Source of the DNA: Amphimedon queenslandica
Taxonomy: Eukaryota; Porifera; Demospongiae; Haplosclerida; Niphatidae
DNA length: 64,000 nt
Direction: 5' to 3'
Assembly: GCF_000090795.2 (NCBI RefSeq)
Contig: NW_003546277.1
Location: 257,420 to 321,419 of the forward strand
Below, one piece after another: positions 9,898-22,000 of the stretch. Positions within the stretch are counted from its first letter, which is position 1; every line of letters starts with the position of its first letter. The notes under the pieces were generated by a model. It worked only from the letters and a program-made list of their open reading frames with translations, was not told the origin of the DNA and made no database searches. The translations under genes and the position numbers were made by a program.

Positions 9898-12800
9898 TTA
9901 ACTTTTTAATGCATAGTTGAAATTATCTGAGAACTTGGTCTTTCCCCTCTTCTGGTCAAGAGCGTCCAGTTTCTTCCCAACTCTAGCCAGTACATGCCTG
10001 CAGGGATAAGCAGAGAATGACTTCACACTATGGCCTGTAGTAACTGGAGCCTTTGGGTATATGTCTTAATGGACTACCGACCACAATCCAGCCCCAACTG
10101 TCTCTAATTAACCATTCACTAATGTCCTGGACTAGTACTACCAATACTGGCTGGGCTGTGTTCTCTCTATTTCTTACTTGTTCAGTATTTTTGACTCTAT
10201 GCGATTTTTTGGAGTCTTTTCCAGTTTCTTGATGTCAGTCAGTCCAGGGTACTTGGTCTTCTTTGATCTTGGTTTCTTGTCTTTTGTTCCACCTGGACCT
10301 GGTGTTGGTTCAAAGACATGGTGTGATGTCTCCAGTCTATAGGATACTAGGCACTAACCTTTTGGAGTATCAGGAGGGGCAGCAGCAGCTGGTGTCTTTG
10401 TTTCAATTACCGTGTCACTTTGGGACATCTCAAGACAGTCAATAGGATCTCCATGTTCATCTCTTGGGATGATGACCCCGTGAAGAGGACACTACATAAT
10501 GAATGGACAGAGACTGTACATACTCATGAAGCAACATTGACTGTATCATTCCATAGTGTGTGTATGGGGGGGGGGGTTGACTATCCATAAGATGCTACTA
10601 ACACTACAATTCAAACTCTGCTCTGCTTATAATCAGACACTATGAGTTCATTAAAGTCTCAATACTTTTATTTTATCTTTGCGGGGGCAGAGTGAGCCAC
10701 TTGGTAGGGGAGCACGGCAGGATCTCTCCACTGGTTGAAAGGTACCAGCGAATGTTATACTTCTGTGGCTCAGAGAGGCCATCACGTCCTACAAAGGATC
10801 AAAAACTAAATGATGCTTAAAGCTAACCTCTGAGACAGTAAGGTCAGGTTCGGCACACCAGTATCTGTGCAAGGAGTCCATCCTGAGAATAAAGACAGTA
10901 GATTCAGTTAACAATGACTGTACTGTACATACGCTGTCGGCATTATTGATGGCTGTCGTGAGTCCCCCCAGTGAAGGAGGTCAACGTCAAACGGAACAGT
11001 TGCAGCTGATGAAGTTTGACTTGAGCCACTTGCTGCTCCTTTAGCAGGACCTGGAGGGATGGTAGCTGATTGCTGTCTGGGAGGAAGTAATGTAAAGACA
11101 TTAATAAGTACAATACTGACTGGAGGAGGCCTTTAGCTTTCATCTGAGCCTGAGGTGTAGTGGGATCAGAAGCAAGGTCCTCCTCTAGCCCCACAGGTGT
11201 CTTATGATAACTGGCTACTGCAGTTGTCCATGGCAGCAATGAAGAACAGTGAGCAGCAATGCTGTCTGGTGGGTATGATGGAGGAGCTAAGTCTGTTGGA
11301 CCAGTTGAGGAGTCCTCCTCTTCTTCTTGTTCTAATCCTTTGATATCCAGTTCTGCATATTTGCCTTTGGCAGCTAATACTTGAGCCTTTAAGTCAATAG
11401 CTTCCTTTAGTAAGGCTTCTTGACCAGCCTTTGTAAACCACTGGCAGAGCCAGATAAAGAGAGGGGGAAGGAGAGGGAGGGGAATTATGGTAGGATATCA
11501 AATAAGAGGAAAGAGAAAGATGCAATGAAAAGACAAGAAACAGTAGGGAAAGCAAGTAGGAGTAAGAGAGAAAGTAATATAAGAGATAGTTTTAGCTCTC
11601 ACTTCAATCCACTTGTTAATTCGAGGAAGGTAGGTTTTCACAGCAAGTTTGTAACGCTCCCTCAAAGTAGCTATTAGAGTCTCATTATCGTCTTTATTAA
11701 CAATAACACGATCAGGTACCCTAATGGTAGTAACAGTAGGGTTCCGACCCACTAGTCCATTGATGGCTCCGGTAGCCATTGTCACTTCTTCCCATTCAAC
11801 ATCATCAGACTCACTCTCACCATCAGTAGAGGTATCATCAGGTTCTCTTGAACACCCTCCAGTTTGAGATGAGGTCTCATTAGATGACGGACTACCAACA
11901 GTCTTTAAAACTAGCTCAGAGTCAGTTTCTGCTGAGACAGAGTCAGATTTGGTTGAGTTTTGACTGCAGTTTGATACCGGGTTTGATTCATTGAGGGGGA
12001 ACAGGTCCATGAAACTTGGCATGAGGATCTTAAAACACGACTCCATTTCAAATAGACAGCCCTTAATGTCAGGAGCCTGTTCTGAGAAAGCATGAAAAAA
12101 TAACGAACTTAATAATGTGTTTAATAATGTGTTTAATAATCAAATTTAAATAATGAATTTAATAATATATTTATTGTACAAAGCCTAAGCAAGTTTGTGG
12201 CTAGCCCACCACCTGGTTGGTATAAATCCATAATTATTCTTTTCCAATACCCACCACAATCCATTACAGACTAAACTACTTACCATTCATTTCTACTCTA
12301 ATCTTCTCTAGACGCTGCTCAAGGAAGGCCCTCTGTCTGCTCTCTCTCTCTTCTTGTCTTCTTTGTTCTCCTTCACTTGAAGATGTGAGTCTGTCAAAAT
12401 CTACCTATACATTATTATTTATTTATTTATTATTATTATTATTATTGTTATTGTTATTATTATGAGGAACATTGACACAAAATGTGATAATCACTACGCA
12501 GTCAAAACAAATTTGAATTAACAATCTATGTTCAAACCTTCTTATTGTGTTTGAGGTAATTGTACCCAAGTTTCAATTTAGGGTAACCTTCTCCATACTT
12601 CTCCACCCATTCCTTGAAAGAAAGCAAACTGACCTCCTTCAGCTTTGCAGCTGCTAAACGAGGAGGTGGGAGTGGCTCAACTCCACAAACTAAAACAAGA
12701 TTAGAAGATTCGAACTCGTAATAAACATTCCTCACCCAACATTATGAGTTTCTGACAGTCTGAGGTCACTAGTTGACGAAAGATGTGAGAGCGTTGGAAC

Positions 12801-13070
12801 AATTGATCGATTATTTGAAAGGAAGAGAGACGGACCTCAGAATGCTTGGTTGCAACATCTCTCATGAGCCTATCATACACTAACTGTACATAAGTATTGT
12901 TGGTTCTAGAGAAGGTATTGTTTACCAAAATATTTTCAATCATGGCCTTTAAGAATTAACCTGCAGTAGTTCTTTATCTTTTTCATTAGCTTCTCATCGA
13001 GAGAGGGATCCCCAGAGTGTGTCAGTGTCTCTATGATCTTCAATATCTCAGTCCTAGCTTCAATCTCCAT
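9898..13070 (-). CDS. UVSSA: UV-stimulated scaffold protein A (UVSSA)
   Basis: About ten or more exons on the minus strand; the first ones are 12961-13070, 12736-12905, 12538-12689, 12284-12404, 11603-12081 and 11121-11440. The VHS-like N-terminus reads HSEVRLSSFQIIDQLFQRSH, then [25 protein letters not shown], both near-diagnostic of UVSSA. Later come ESCFKIL, an acidic stretch ESESDDVEWEEV, the VPFDVDLLHWG block, HRSITFAGTFQPVERSCRAPLPSG, CPFHG with its Cys/His residues, and the terminal KFSDNFNYAL. UVSSA recruits USP7 and TFIIH to stalled RNA polymerase II in transcription-coupled repair. It is a little shorter than the human protein. Its start lies 184 bases from the divergent CNNM start. 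Confidence 0.93.
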
Positions 13071-13254
13071 TATTTCCCTTTTTATCTGGGGTGGGGTTTT
13101 ACCACGCCCATTTGACTAGGTGTGGTTTCCTGAGTCACGTGCCTAACATTTTCATATTGCATATTGCATAAGCTGACTGAGGCAAGCAAAATCAACTTAC
13201 TCTTCTCTTTCATTCTGCAGGCAGCTAAAGGACCCCTGCCTGCCTTATCGTTGA
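13071..13254. promoter_or_regulatory. Divergent promoter UVSSA / CNNM
   Basis: A 184-bp spacer between two divergent start codons. It contains CACGTG in the context TCACGTGC at 13136-13141, KLF/Sp-like boxes in both directions (CCACGCCC near 13102 and GGTGTGGT near 13119), and a short tandem CATATTG. There is no clear TATA box. Both genes must be driven from here or from inside each other. Confidence 0.75.
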
Positions 13255-15528
13255 ATGTACTTCTCTTGCAAGCATAAACACTTTGTCTTTGGTGGTCATG
13301 GCCGCCACATCTCTCTCTCTTTAGTCTTCTTCCTTTTAGTACTCACCCAGCCCTCTTGGTCTCAGCTAGTTTCATTTGTCCCTCAAGGAAGCAAGTACGA
13401 GACAACAGACACAGGAGTCATCAGTCTAGACCCCACACTCTCTCACTCTCTCCTTGTCATTGGCTACAATTTGACCAACTCTTCCCTCATAAAATGGACA
13501 GAGTCCAGTACAAATTGTGATGAAGCCAGTTCTCTCTTTGGTACCATATCCGTCCTTAGGGTGACACCTCTAGAACCTCCCATTGTCAGATCTCTCTATA
13601 ACGTGACATTCCCTCTCATCTCTACAAATAAAGTTTTATATTTTTGTTTGAGAAATGATGACAATGAAGACTTTACTCACCAAGGTACAGACCTGCAACT
13701 AGTCGTCAGTCAGCCCAGCTCTTCTCTCCTCCCCCTGCCAGTGACTATCATATTCATCCTTATACTGATGGTTCTCTCTGGGCTGTTCTCTGGTCTTAAC
13801 CTAGGCCTAATGGCTCTTGATCCAACCACTCTTAAGATAGTGATGAGGAGTGGTTCTAAGAAACAGCAGCGTTACGCCAAAATCATACATAGGGTCCGTC
13901 GCTATGGTAACTACCTCCTCTGCACGCTGTTGCTAGGCAACGTATTGGTGAACAGCACTTTTACAATATTACTTGATAATGTTATTGGAAGTGGTATATA
14001 TGCAGTGATAGGCTCCACCCTGGCTATCGTTATATTTGGAGAGATCGTTCCTCAGGCCATTTGTTCCCGTTATGGTCTCTTGATCGGTGCCTACACAATA
14101 TGGCTGACCTATATATTCATGGTGGTCACGTTCCCCCTTGCCTTTCCCATCAGTCTGATCCTCAATCTTATTCTTGGGAAAGAGATTGGTGCTGTCTACA
14201 ATCGCCAGCAGCTGTTGGAGCTACTGAAAGTAACGAAAGAAGATGCTGATATTAATGACTACGAGCTAGGGATACTATCAGGTGCTCTTAACTTCAAAGA
14301 CCGGACAGTGACAGAGATCATGACTAAATACGAACACGTCTTTTGCGTTGATATTGATATGGTACTCAACTTTGAGACAATGAAACAGATTTACGACAGC
14401 GGCTTCAGCCGAATGCCAATTTACGAAGAAGACAGGAACAACATAGTCGGAATACTCCACTTGAGGGACTTGACTTTTATTGATCCAGAAGACTGCATAC
14501 CTATTCGTCAGGTAATACCTCTAAAAATACTTTTTTTGCGAAAGCTTTTTAATGAATATTTTGTGTATGTTTTCTCTCTCCTGTTACAGTTGAAGGATTT
14601 TTATAATCGTCATCCCAACTTTGTGTTCTTTGATACGACACTTGAGAAGCAGCTGAAGGATTTTGTGGATACTGGCTGCCATATTGCCATTGTTAAGGAT
14701 ATTGTTGAAGTGGAAGGAGCAGATAACGAGTACAAGATACTAGGTAGAGTCTATGAGAGACTCTCATGATTATTGATGTATACTTGTATGTACATGTACA
14801 CGTATTGGGCTAGCTCCACCATACTTGTGTATAAGTACTAGTGAAGGTATTGTGTGGAGATGATTGTATGTCCTGGGAGGATGTGATGATTATGGAGTCA
14901 ATGTCTTACAAGAAAGAGAGAGTTGGTTGTGATTAGTTGTTGATGTATTGATTAGAGTACAGTCAGCAGCAGCAGCCAGTGACTGACTGAGGTGATACAG
15001 GTCATGTTTACTATAGAAGAGAGATTAGTTTGATTAGATTTATATTAGCTTGAACTTGGAGGCTGCTGCATGTACTTATGCTATCAAAAGTTGATTTTCT
15101 CTCTCTCTCTCTCCCCCTCCCTCTCCATTCAAGGTATCATAACTCTAGAGGATATCATAGAAGCGATAATAGGACGTCAGATTGTTGATGAGTATGATCA
15201 ATTTGGTAAGAGAAACATAATTATGTTATACCACACACTTTATTAAAGTTTAAGTTATTGCACATTATATTACAATTATTATACTTGAAGTCTGGAATCC
15301 AATTATTATTATTATTGTTGTTGTTGTTTTTGTTGTTGTTGTTAATGGAAATGGTGTGTTAGTTCATGCTTTGCTGTTTATATCTGTAGAGGACAACAAG
15401 ACACAGAAGAAGAGAAAGAGAGACAATAACATTGCAGCTGTGACTGAGATGATGTACACTACCCCTGTCATTAGCTTATCCCCACAGCAGGTCCTGGCTG
15501 TCACACAATTCCTCTCCTCTTGTAAGAC

Positions 15529-15596
<68 letters not shown>

Positions 15597-18500
15597 GTGT
15601 ATACTGGTGTAGCGTTCATGTGGGTGGGGAAGGGATTTTTAATGTATTTTTTGTTTGATTTTCACTTTCAGTAGTCAGTGTATGGATGAATGTTGTTGTT
15701 CCTTTGCAAATTAATGGGAATTTTTAACTTGTGCATTGAGCCAAACCAAGTTATGAGCACTTTTAGAAATGAGCCACCGAAATCACTCCAAATTTTTATT
15801 ACATTTTCTGATACATATTGATGTACTTATGCTGTATAGCAAGTTTGAGGTGATTCCGACTTCAATTTTTAAAGTTACGGCCAATTTATGAAAACGTCAA
15901 AATTCTGAAAAGTACCCAAGGCTATAGCCCATGGTTTTTTTCAAAAAATGGCTAAAAAATCACCCCACATTTTTATTACCTTAGAGTAACTTTTAATTGC
16001 GGGTACTAAATTTTGCGATTTTAGCACAAGGTAGATTTTGCTGGTATTAAAAATTGCGATTAAGTAATTATTACCAATAGTTATATGGTATCATGATGTC
16101 ATTATTAATAATTGCGTGTATTAATAATTGCGATTTTTAACCCAAACGCAAAATTTGCAATTAATAGTACCCGCATTTAAAAGTAACCTTAAGGTACATT
16201 TTCTGATACATATTGATGTCCTTATGCTGTGTAGCAAGTTTGAGCTAATTCCGACTTGAATTTTTCAAGTTACGGCCATTTTAAGAAAACGTCAAAATTC
16301 TGAAAAATACCCAAGGCTATAGCCCATGGTTTTTCCAAAAAATGGCTAAAAAAATCACCCCACATTTTTATTACATTTTCTGATACATATTGATGTACTT
16401 ATGCTGTGTAGCAAGTTTGAGGTGATTCCGACTTGAATTTTACGAGTTTCAGCCATTTTAAGAAGACGTCAAAATTCTGAAAAATACCCAAGGCTATAGC
16501 CCATGGTTTTTTCCAAAAAATGGCTAAAAAATCACTCCAAATTTTTATTACATTTTCTGATACATATTGATGTCCTTATGCTGTGTAGCAAGTTTGAGCT
16601 AATTCCGACTTGAATTTTTCAAGTTACGGCCATTTTAAGAAAACGTCAAAATTCTGAAAAATACCCAAGGCTATAGCCCATGGTTTTTTCCAAAAAATGG
16701 CTAAAAAATCATCCCAAATTTTTATTAAATTTTCTGATACATATTGATGTCCTTATGCTGTGTAGAAAGTTTGAGGTGATTCCGACTTGAATTTTTCGAG
16801 TTTCGGCCATTTTAAGAAAGTGTCAAAATTCTGAAAAGTACCCAAGGCTATAGCCCATGGTTTTTTCCAAAAAATGGCTAAAAAATCACTCCAAATTTTT
16901 ATTACGTTTTCTGATACATATTGATGTCCTTATGCTGTGTAGCAAGTTTGAGCTAATTCCGACTTGAATTTTTCAAGTTACAGCCATTTTAAGAAGACGT
17001 CAAAATTCTGAAAAATACCCAAGGCTATAGCCCATGGTTTTTTCCAAAAAATGGCTAAAAAATCACTCCAAATTTTTATTACATTTTCTGATACATATTG
17101 ATGTCCTTATGCTGTGTAGCAAGTTTGAGCTAATTCCGACTTGAATTTTTCAAGTTACAGCCATTTTAAGAAAACGTCAAAATTCTGAAAAATACCCAAG
17201 GCTATAGCCCATGGTTTTTTCCAAAAAATGGCTAAAAAATCACCCCACATTTTTATTACATTTTCTGATACATATTGATGTACTTATGCTGTGTAGCAAG
17301 TTTGAGGTGATTCCGACTTGAATTTTTCGAGTTTCAGCCATTTTAAGAAGACGTCAAAATTCTGAAAAATACCCAAGGCTATAGCCCAGGGTTTTTTCCA
17401 AAAAATGGCTAAAAAATCACTCCAAATTTTTATTACGTTTTCTGATACATATTGATGTCCTTATGCTGTGTAGCAAGTTTGAGCTAATTCCGACTTGAAT
17501 TTTTCAAGTTATAGCCATTTTAAGAAGACGTCAAAATTCTGAAAAATACCCAAGGCTATAGCCCATGGTTTTTTCCAAAAAATGGCTAAAAAATCACTCC
17601 AAATTTTTATTACGTTTTCTGATACATATTGATGTCCTTATGCTGTGTAGCAAGTTTGAGCTAATTCCGACTTGAATTTTTCAAGTTACAGCCATTTTAA
17701 GAAAACGTCAAAATTCTGAAAAATACCCAAGGCTATAGCCCATGGTTTTTTCCAAAAAATGGCTAAAAAATCACCCCACATTTTTATTACATTTTCTGAT
17801 ACATATTGATGTACTTATGCTGTGTAGCAAGTTTGAGGTGATTCCGACTTGAATTTTACGAGTTTCAGCCATTTTAAGAAGACGTCAAAATTCTGAAAAA
17901 TACCCAAGGCTATAGCCCATGGTTTTTTCCAAAAAATGGCTAAAAAATCACTCCAAATTTTTATTACATTTTCTGATACATATTGATGTCCTTATGCTGT
18001 GTAGCAAGTTTGAGCTAATTCCGACTTGAATTTTTCAAGTTTCGGCCATTTTAAGAAAGTGTCAAAATTCTGAAAAGTACCCAAGGCTATAGCCCATGGT
18101 TTTTTCCAAAAAATGGCTAAAAAATCACTCCAAATTTTTATTACGTTTTCTGATACATATTGATGTCCTTATGCTGTGTAGCAAGTTTGAGCTAATTCCG
18201 ACTTGAATTTTTCAAGTTATAGCCATTTTAAGAAAACGTCAAAATTCTGAAAAATACCCAAGGCTATAGCCCATGGTTTTTTCCAAAAAATGGCTAAAAA
18301 ATCACTCCAAATTTTTATTACGTTTTCTGATACATATTGATGTCCTTATGCTGTGTAGCAAGTTTGAGCTAATTCCGACTTGAATTTTTCAAGTTATAGC
18401 CATTTTAAGAAAACGTCAAAATTCTGAAAAATACCCAAGGCTATAGCCCATGGTTTTTTCCAAAAAATGGCTAAAAAATCACTCCAAATTTTTATTACGT

Positions 18501-19894
18501 TTTCTGATACATATTGATGTCCTTATGCTGTGTAGCAAGTTTGAGCTAATTCCGACTTGAATTTTTCAAGTTACAGCCATTTTAAGAAAACGTCAAAATT
18601 CTGAAAAATACCCAAGGCTATAGCCCATGGTTTTTTCCAAAAAATGGTTAAAAAATCACCCCACATTTTTATTACATTTTCTGATACATATTGATGTACT
18701 TATGCTGTGTAGCAAGTTTGAGGTGATTCCGACTTGAATTTTTCGAGTTTCAGCCATTTTAAGAAAACGTCAAAATTCTGAAAAATACCCAAGGCTATAG
18801 CCCATGGTTTTTTCCAAAAAATGGTTAAAAAATCACCCCACATTTTTATTACATTTTCTGATACATATTGATGTACTTATGCTGTGTAGCAAGTTTGAGG
18901 TGATTCCGACTTGAATTTTTCGAGTTTCAGCCATTTTAAGAAGACGTCAAAATTCTGAAAAATACCCAAGGCTATAGCCCAGGGTTTTTTCCAAAAAATG
19001 GCTCCGAAATCTCCCGAAATTTTTATTACTTTTTTTGATGCTCTATATGCCCATGCATGCAAAGTCTCCTGCAGTATTTGATCCTACATTCATTCATGTC
19101 CCTGTCCTTACGTTGCTTTATGTTCACGAGTGTTTGTTCTTCCTCCATTAGCTGTTCCTCCTTTCAACTCTTCTCACATCACAAAGAATGTCCTCAGTCA
19201 CCTGCTAAGACAAGACATTGTGTTTAAACTATCAAGAGAAAGGTCAGACTTCCTCCTCTACCAATCAGGTACCCCTGCTAACTACTTCACCTTGATACTA
19301 GAAGGAATGCTACTAGTCACCATTGGGGAGGAGGGGCTCCAGTTCCAAGCTCACGGGTTCTATACTTTTGGTTCCAAGTGCCTCCTTGAACCATACAGTG
19401 ACACTGCCTACGTTCCTGACTTTACCGTCTCAATGGGTCCTGTTGAATGTCTTGTTGTCATAGTTACCAAGAGGCGTTACCTAGCGGCTCTGAAAGCGTC
19501 TCGTTTTGAGAATGAGCAGAGCCAAACGGTCAGTGCTGAGGTGTTCAACAAGGAATGGGAGGTGGCAGAAACTACTGATCTTGAGGCTAGTCTAGCTGGT
19601 AAAGCAGGTCTGACTAACATAACTCACCTACTGAGAACAAAGCCCCTTCAAGGCCTTTCCATTGGAGCATCACACAGCAACAGTAATGGTGCCAGTACTG
19701 CTGGCTCTCCTCTGGGGGGACCTGGCTCTTTAACTCATAGCACTGCTGAATCTGAAGCTCCTTTGATTGATGAGAAGGAGTTGAGTCTTACTGTTCCAGT
19801 TATGGTGACTAATGATATTAATGATAGTAGAACTAGTAGCCTTATTATTAGTGAAGACACCATTGTAACTTGCAACAGGGAGACCAGAGTATAA
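13255..19894 (+). CDS. CNNM: CNNM-family magnesium transporter/regulator
   Basis: Five exons (13255-14511, 14590-14743, 15134-15205, 15390-15521, 19152-19894) give 785 residues. Order of parts: a signal-like N-terminus, an extracellular domain (to about residue 160), the DUF21/CNNM membrane domain with SGLFSGLNLGLMALDP and FGEIVPQAICSRYG, a CBS pair (about 355-495, including RMPIYEEDRNNIVGILHLRDL and GIITLEDIIEAIIG), and a cyclic-nucleotide-binding-like domain (YFTLILEGMLLVTIGEEGLQFQ). CNNM proteins act in Mg2+ efflux or transport control at the plasma membrane. The tail after residue 690 is Ser/Gly-rich. The last intron (15522-19151) is 3.6 kb, far larger than its neighbours, and is nearly all tandem repeat. 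Confidence 0.94.
15528..15594. repeat. (TTA)n microsatellite
   Basis: About 22 ATT units start six bases after the exon-4 donor of CNNM. Confidence 0.95.
15765..19040 (+). repeat. 177-bp tandem repeat array in CNNM intron
   Basis: The landmark CTGATACATATTGATG recurs at 15808, 16203, 16380, 16557, 16734, 16911, 17088, 17265, 17442, 17619, 17796, 17973, 18150, 18327, 18504, 18681 and 18858, that is exactly every 177 bases from 16203 on. That gives about 17-18 units. The one larger step (15808 to 16203, 395 bases) equals 177 plus a 218-base MITE insertion. Each unit carries GTAGCAAGTTTGAG, then a 10-base palindrome GGCTATAGCC inside CCAAGG...CCATGG, then an AT-rich hairpin CCATGG-TTTTTT-CC-AAAAAATGG. 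The unit is a non-coding satellite; no conserved reading frame was seen. Confidence 0.97.
15979..16194. mobile_element. 216-bp MITE inside a satellite unit, TA target duplication
   Basis: A non-coding element with terminal inverted repeats of about 40 bases. The left end reads CCTTAGAGTAACTTTTAATT and the right end, in reverse complement, reads CCTTAAGGTTACTTTTAAAT; GCGGGTACTA is shared further in. It is flanked by TA (15977-15978 and 16195-16196). Removing the element plus one TA restores the normal unit sequence TTTTTATTACATTTTC. No transposase is encoded. The TA duplication fits a Tc1/mariner-type mobiliser, which is inference. Confidence 0.93.
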
Positions 19895-20127
19895 TCTTGC
19901 CATAATATCACTACTACTACTTATTATTATTATTATTATTATTGTTGTTGTTGTTGTTGTTGTTTAGACTGCTGTTGTGTTTATTTCATTAATATAAAAA
20001 TGAATCTCAATATTAACAAAAAATAATAATAATTAAATCAAAAGAGTCATCATAGCAGATTAAGCAACAGAGAGAGAGAGAGAGAGAGAGTGAAGCTTAT
20101 ACAGTGTCAGTGTGTGCATGGTACCAA
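19895..20127. other. Convergent 3' spacer CNNM / LMAN2
   Basis: The tail-to-tail spacer holds (TTA)n then (TTG)n at about 19920-19965, an AT-rich stretch with AATATAAA and AATAAT that probably includes the polyadenylation signals of both genes, and (GA)n at 20071-20090. Confidence 0.6.
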
Positions 20128-22000
20128 CTAAAAGAATCTTTTCTTGTTACGTTCGTGCCGTCTCTTCCAAATGACACCTCCGACCACGCCAACAAAGACG
20201 ACAATAAGTACCCCAAGCATTGTCACAGAGAAGAACCGATACCAGAATGGCTTAAGGAATGGCTTGCTATCCTCCACATGAGCTGATGTTAGAAATAAAA
20301 CAAAAACTCAATGAGAATAAGGACTTACGTCTTGGAAGCTCTTGACTGGCGGCACGAGGTACTACAGTGGACCAATCAGGTTCCTAGGAATAGGACACAA
20401 GAGAGAAGGAACTGATCAATGGATTGCTGTAAAGGATTAGCTGTACTTGAGTGACTGTATTCTCAGCATTAGCTTTAGGAGGAGTTGGTGGGTCTTGACT
20501 CTCAACATCGTAAAGTTTCACTGAAATGATATCGTGATTGTCTAAGGAGAGAGAGAGAGAGAGAGAGACAGTGAAGCATAAAGAGATCAAGATATGACAT
20601 ACCAGCAAGATCTCCAGTGGTAGCAGTGAACCCAATGTAATACCCAGTGGGAAGGTCAACGTCATTTATGACAAAGCAAGGCTCCCAGGAGCGACCACCA
20701 TTGATGTTAGTCATCAACTGCATCAGTAGTAACAACAGTAATGAATACAATAGTTATAGTGTCGGCAAATAATACCTAAAGAGAGTATCCAACGGGCCTA
20801 TTGAGGCCTCCTGCAAGTGTGTGGATTTTAAAGAAGTCACATTCAGGATACTACAGTAGTTTTGAATCAATGTTTATACAGATGGGTTGATAATATACAG
20901 AAGTATACTGAACGTGACAGTTCTTAAAAATTAAAATCCACACACTTGCAGCAGCTGAGATGGGCCCCATTGGATACTCTCTTTAGGTATTATTTACTCT
21001 TGATAATAGTTAGTACTGAGTAGCAACAGAATCATAAGGTAAACATACTATTAGTTGCCTGTTGATGTAAGAAATGGCAACCAGAGTGTCTTCATCAGAG
21101 TTACGAAACTTAGCCTGAAGGAAGAAAGAGAGAGGGAGAGGATGTACTGTATCTTATAGTGAACTGGTCTTACGTGACAACCAGCCATTTGACTGTGGGT
21201 ACCATCTCTATCATGATCATAATGAAGACTCCCGTTATTCACCATGGCAGAAATGTAAGGATGTTCATGCTAAGACAGAAAGAGAGAGAGAGGACATGAT
21301 GGAGAGAGAGAGGGAGGGAGTAATAGACTTACAGCATGTTCTCCATTGTGGTTGCTGTATGTATCAAAGAAGACACCTAGTCCAACAAAATAGTCCTGAT
21401 TGCCAAAAACTGGTCCTAAACAACAGATAAAGTCACAGTATCATCAGAATTATGATATTACAAGTTTGGTGCCAACTGATCCTTACCCATTACGTTTCTT
21501 TCTTTTGTGTACCAAATGGCAAAACCGTCCCCAAATAACGTCTTCCCTGCCCCATGAACATGAAAATGAATGAGTATCTCCCAATTATGAACACCTACTG
21601 GCTAAAGAAAAGACTAATGAGCTCAAATTATTTCAAATGTACGCTCGCTTAAAATTGAACTAAAATGAAATAAATTCTGACCACGTGATTCCAGAGCGAT
21701 CCCTGCTTGCTCTGACGGTCTGGGGTCAGACGAACGTAATCATTAGTAACCACAGTGGACCCTCCAAACTCCCAGAATGGTATCTGGTTAGTATAATAAA
21801 GAAGGTGTTGATTTTAAATAATAATATCTGCTACTAACATCCATTCCTCTTCCTTGATAAGGCTGTGTGAGCGAGTGTTCTCTTTTATAATACCCCTCTT
21901 CCTCTGCCAGCCTTTCTGGATCATCCCAGTCCTTGTTAGCGAGAGAGAGAGAAAGGAGAGAGAATAGAATGAGAGCAGGAAAGAGTCGCATGACTTCCAT
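20128..22000 (-). CDS. LMAN2: VIP36-like L-type lectin cargo receptor
   Basis: A multi-exon minus-strand gene; exon 1 is 21839-22000 with a signal peptide (MEVMRLFPALILFSLLSLSLA). The lectin domain runs HSLTQPYQG, IPFWEFGGSTVVTNDYVRLTPD, WNHVPVGVHNWEILIHF, DGFAIWYT, then GLGVFFDTYSN, which carries the Asp and Asn used for Ca2+ and mannose binding, then MVNNGSLHYDHDRDGT, AGC and LPTGYYIGFTATTGDLADNHDIISVKL. A single membrane helix near the C-terminus is followed by the short tail KRRHERNKKRFF, close to the ER-exit tail of VIP36 (KRFY). It should shuttle high-mannose glycoproteins between ER and Golgi. One intron holds a long inverted repeat (20767-20995). Confidence 0.94.
20767..20995. mobile_element. 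Long inverted-repeat MITE-like element in LMAN2 intron
   Basis: The left arm 20767-20830 and right arm 20932-20995 are near-perfect inverted repeats; both include CTAAAGAGAGTATCCAA and GCAAGTGTGTGGATTTTA in opposite orientation. Pairing continues imperfectly inward (GTCACATTCAG against CTGAACGTGAC), so almost the whole element can fold. If the ends are read as CCTAAAGAG, the flanking dinucleotide on both sides is TA. No coding capacity. Confidence 0.88.

Noticed and set aside
12941-12960. A 13-base gap in UVSSA read as an intron
   Set aside because: It is too short to splice; a 55-base intron (12906-12960) restores the conserved frame.
15356-15658. An open frame with a long poly-Leu run, plus strand
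   Set aside because: It is an exon of CNNM read on into the (TTA)n microsatellite of the following intron; the splice donor at 15522 ends the coding part.
18877-19062. An open frame on the minus strand inside the repeat array
   Set aside because: It is made by the last satellite unit and its flank; other units do not keep the frame.
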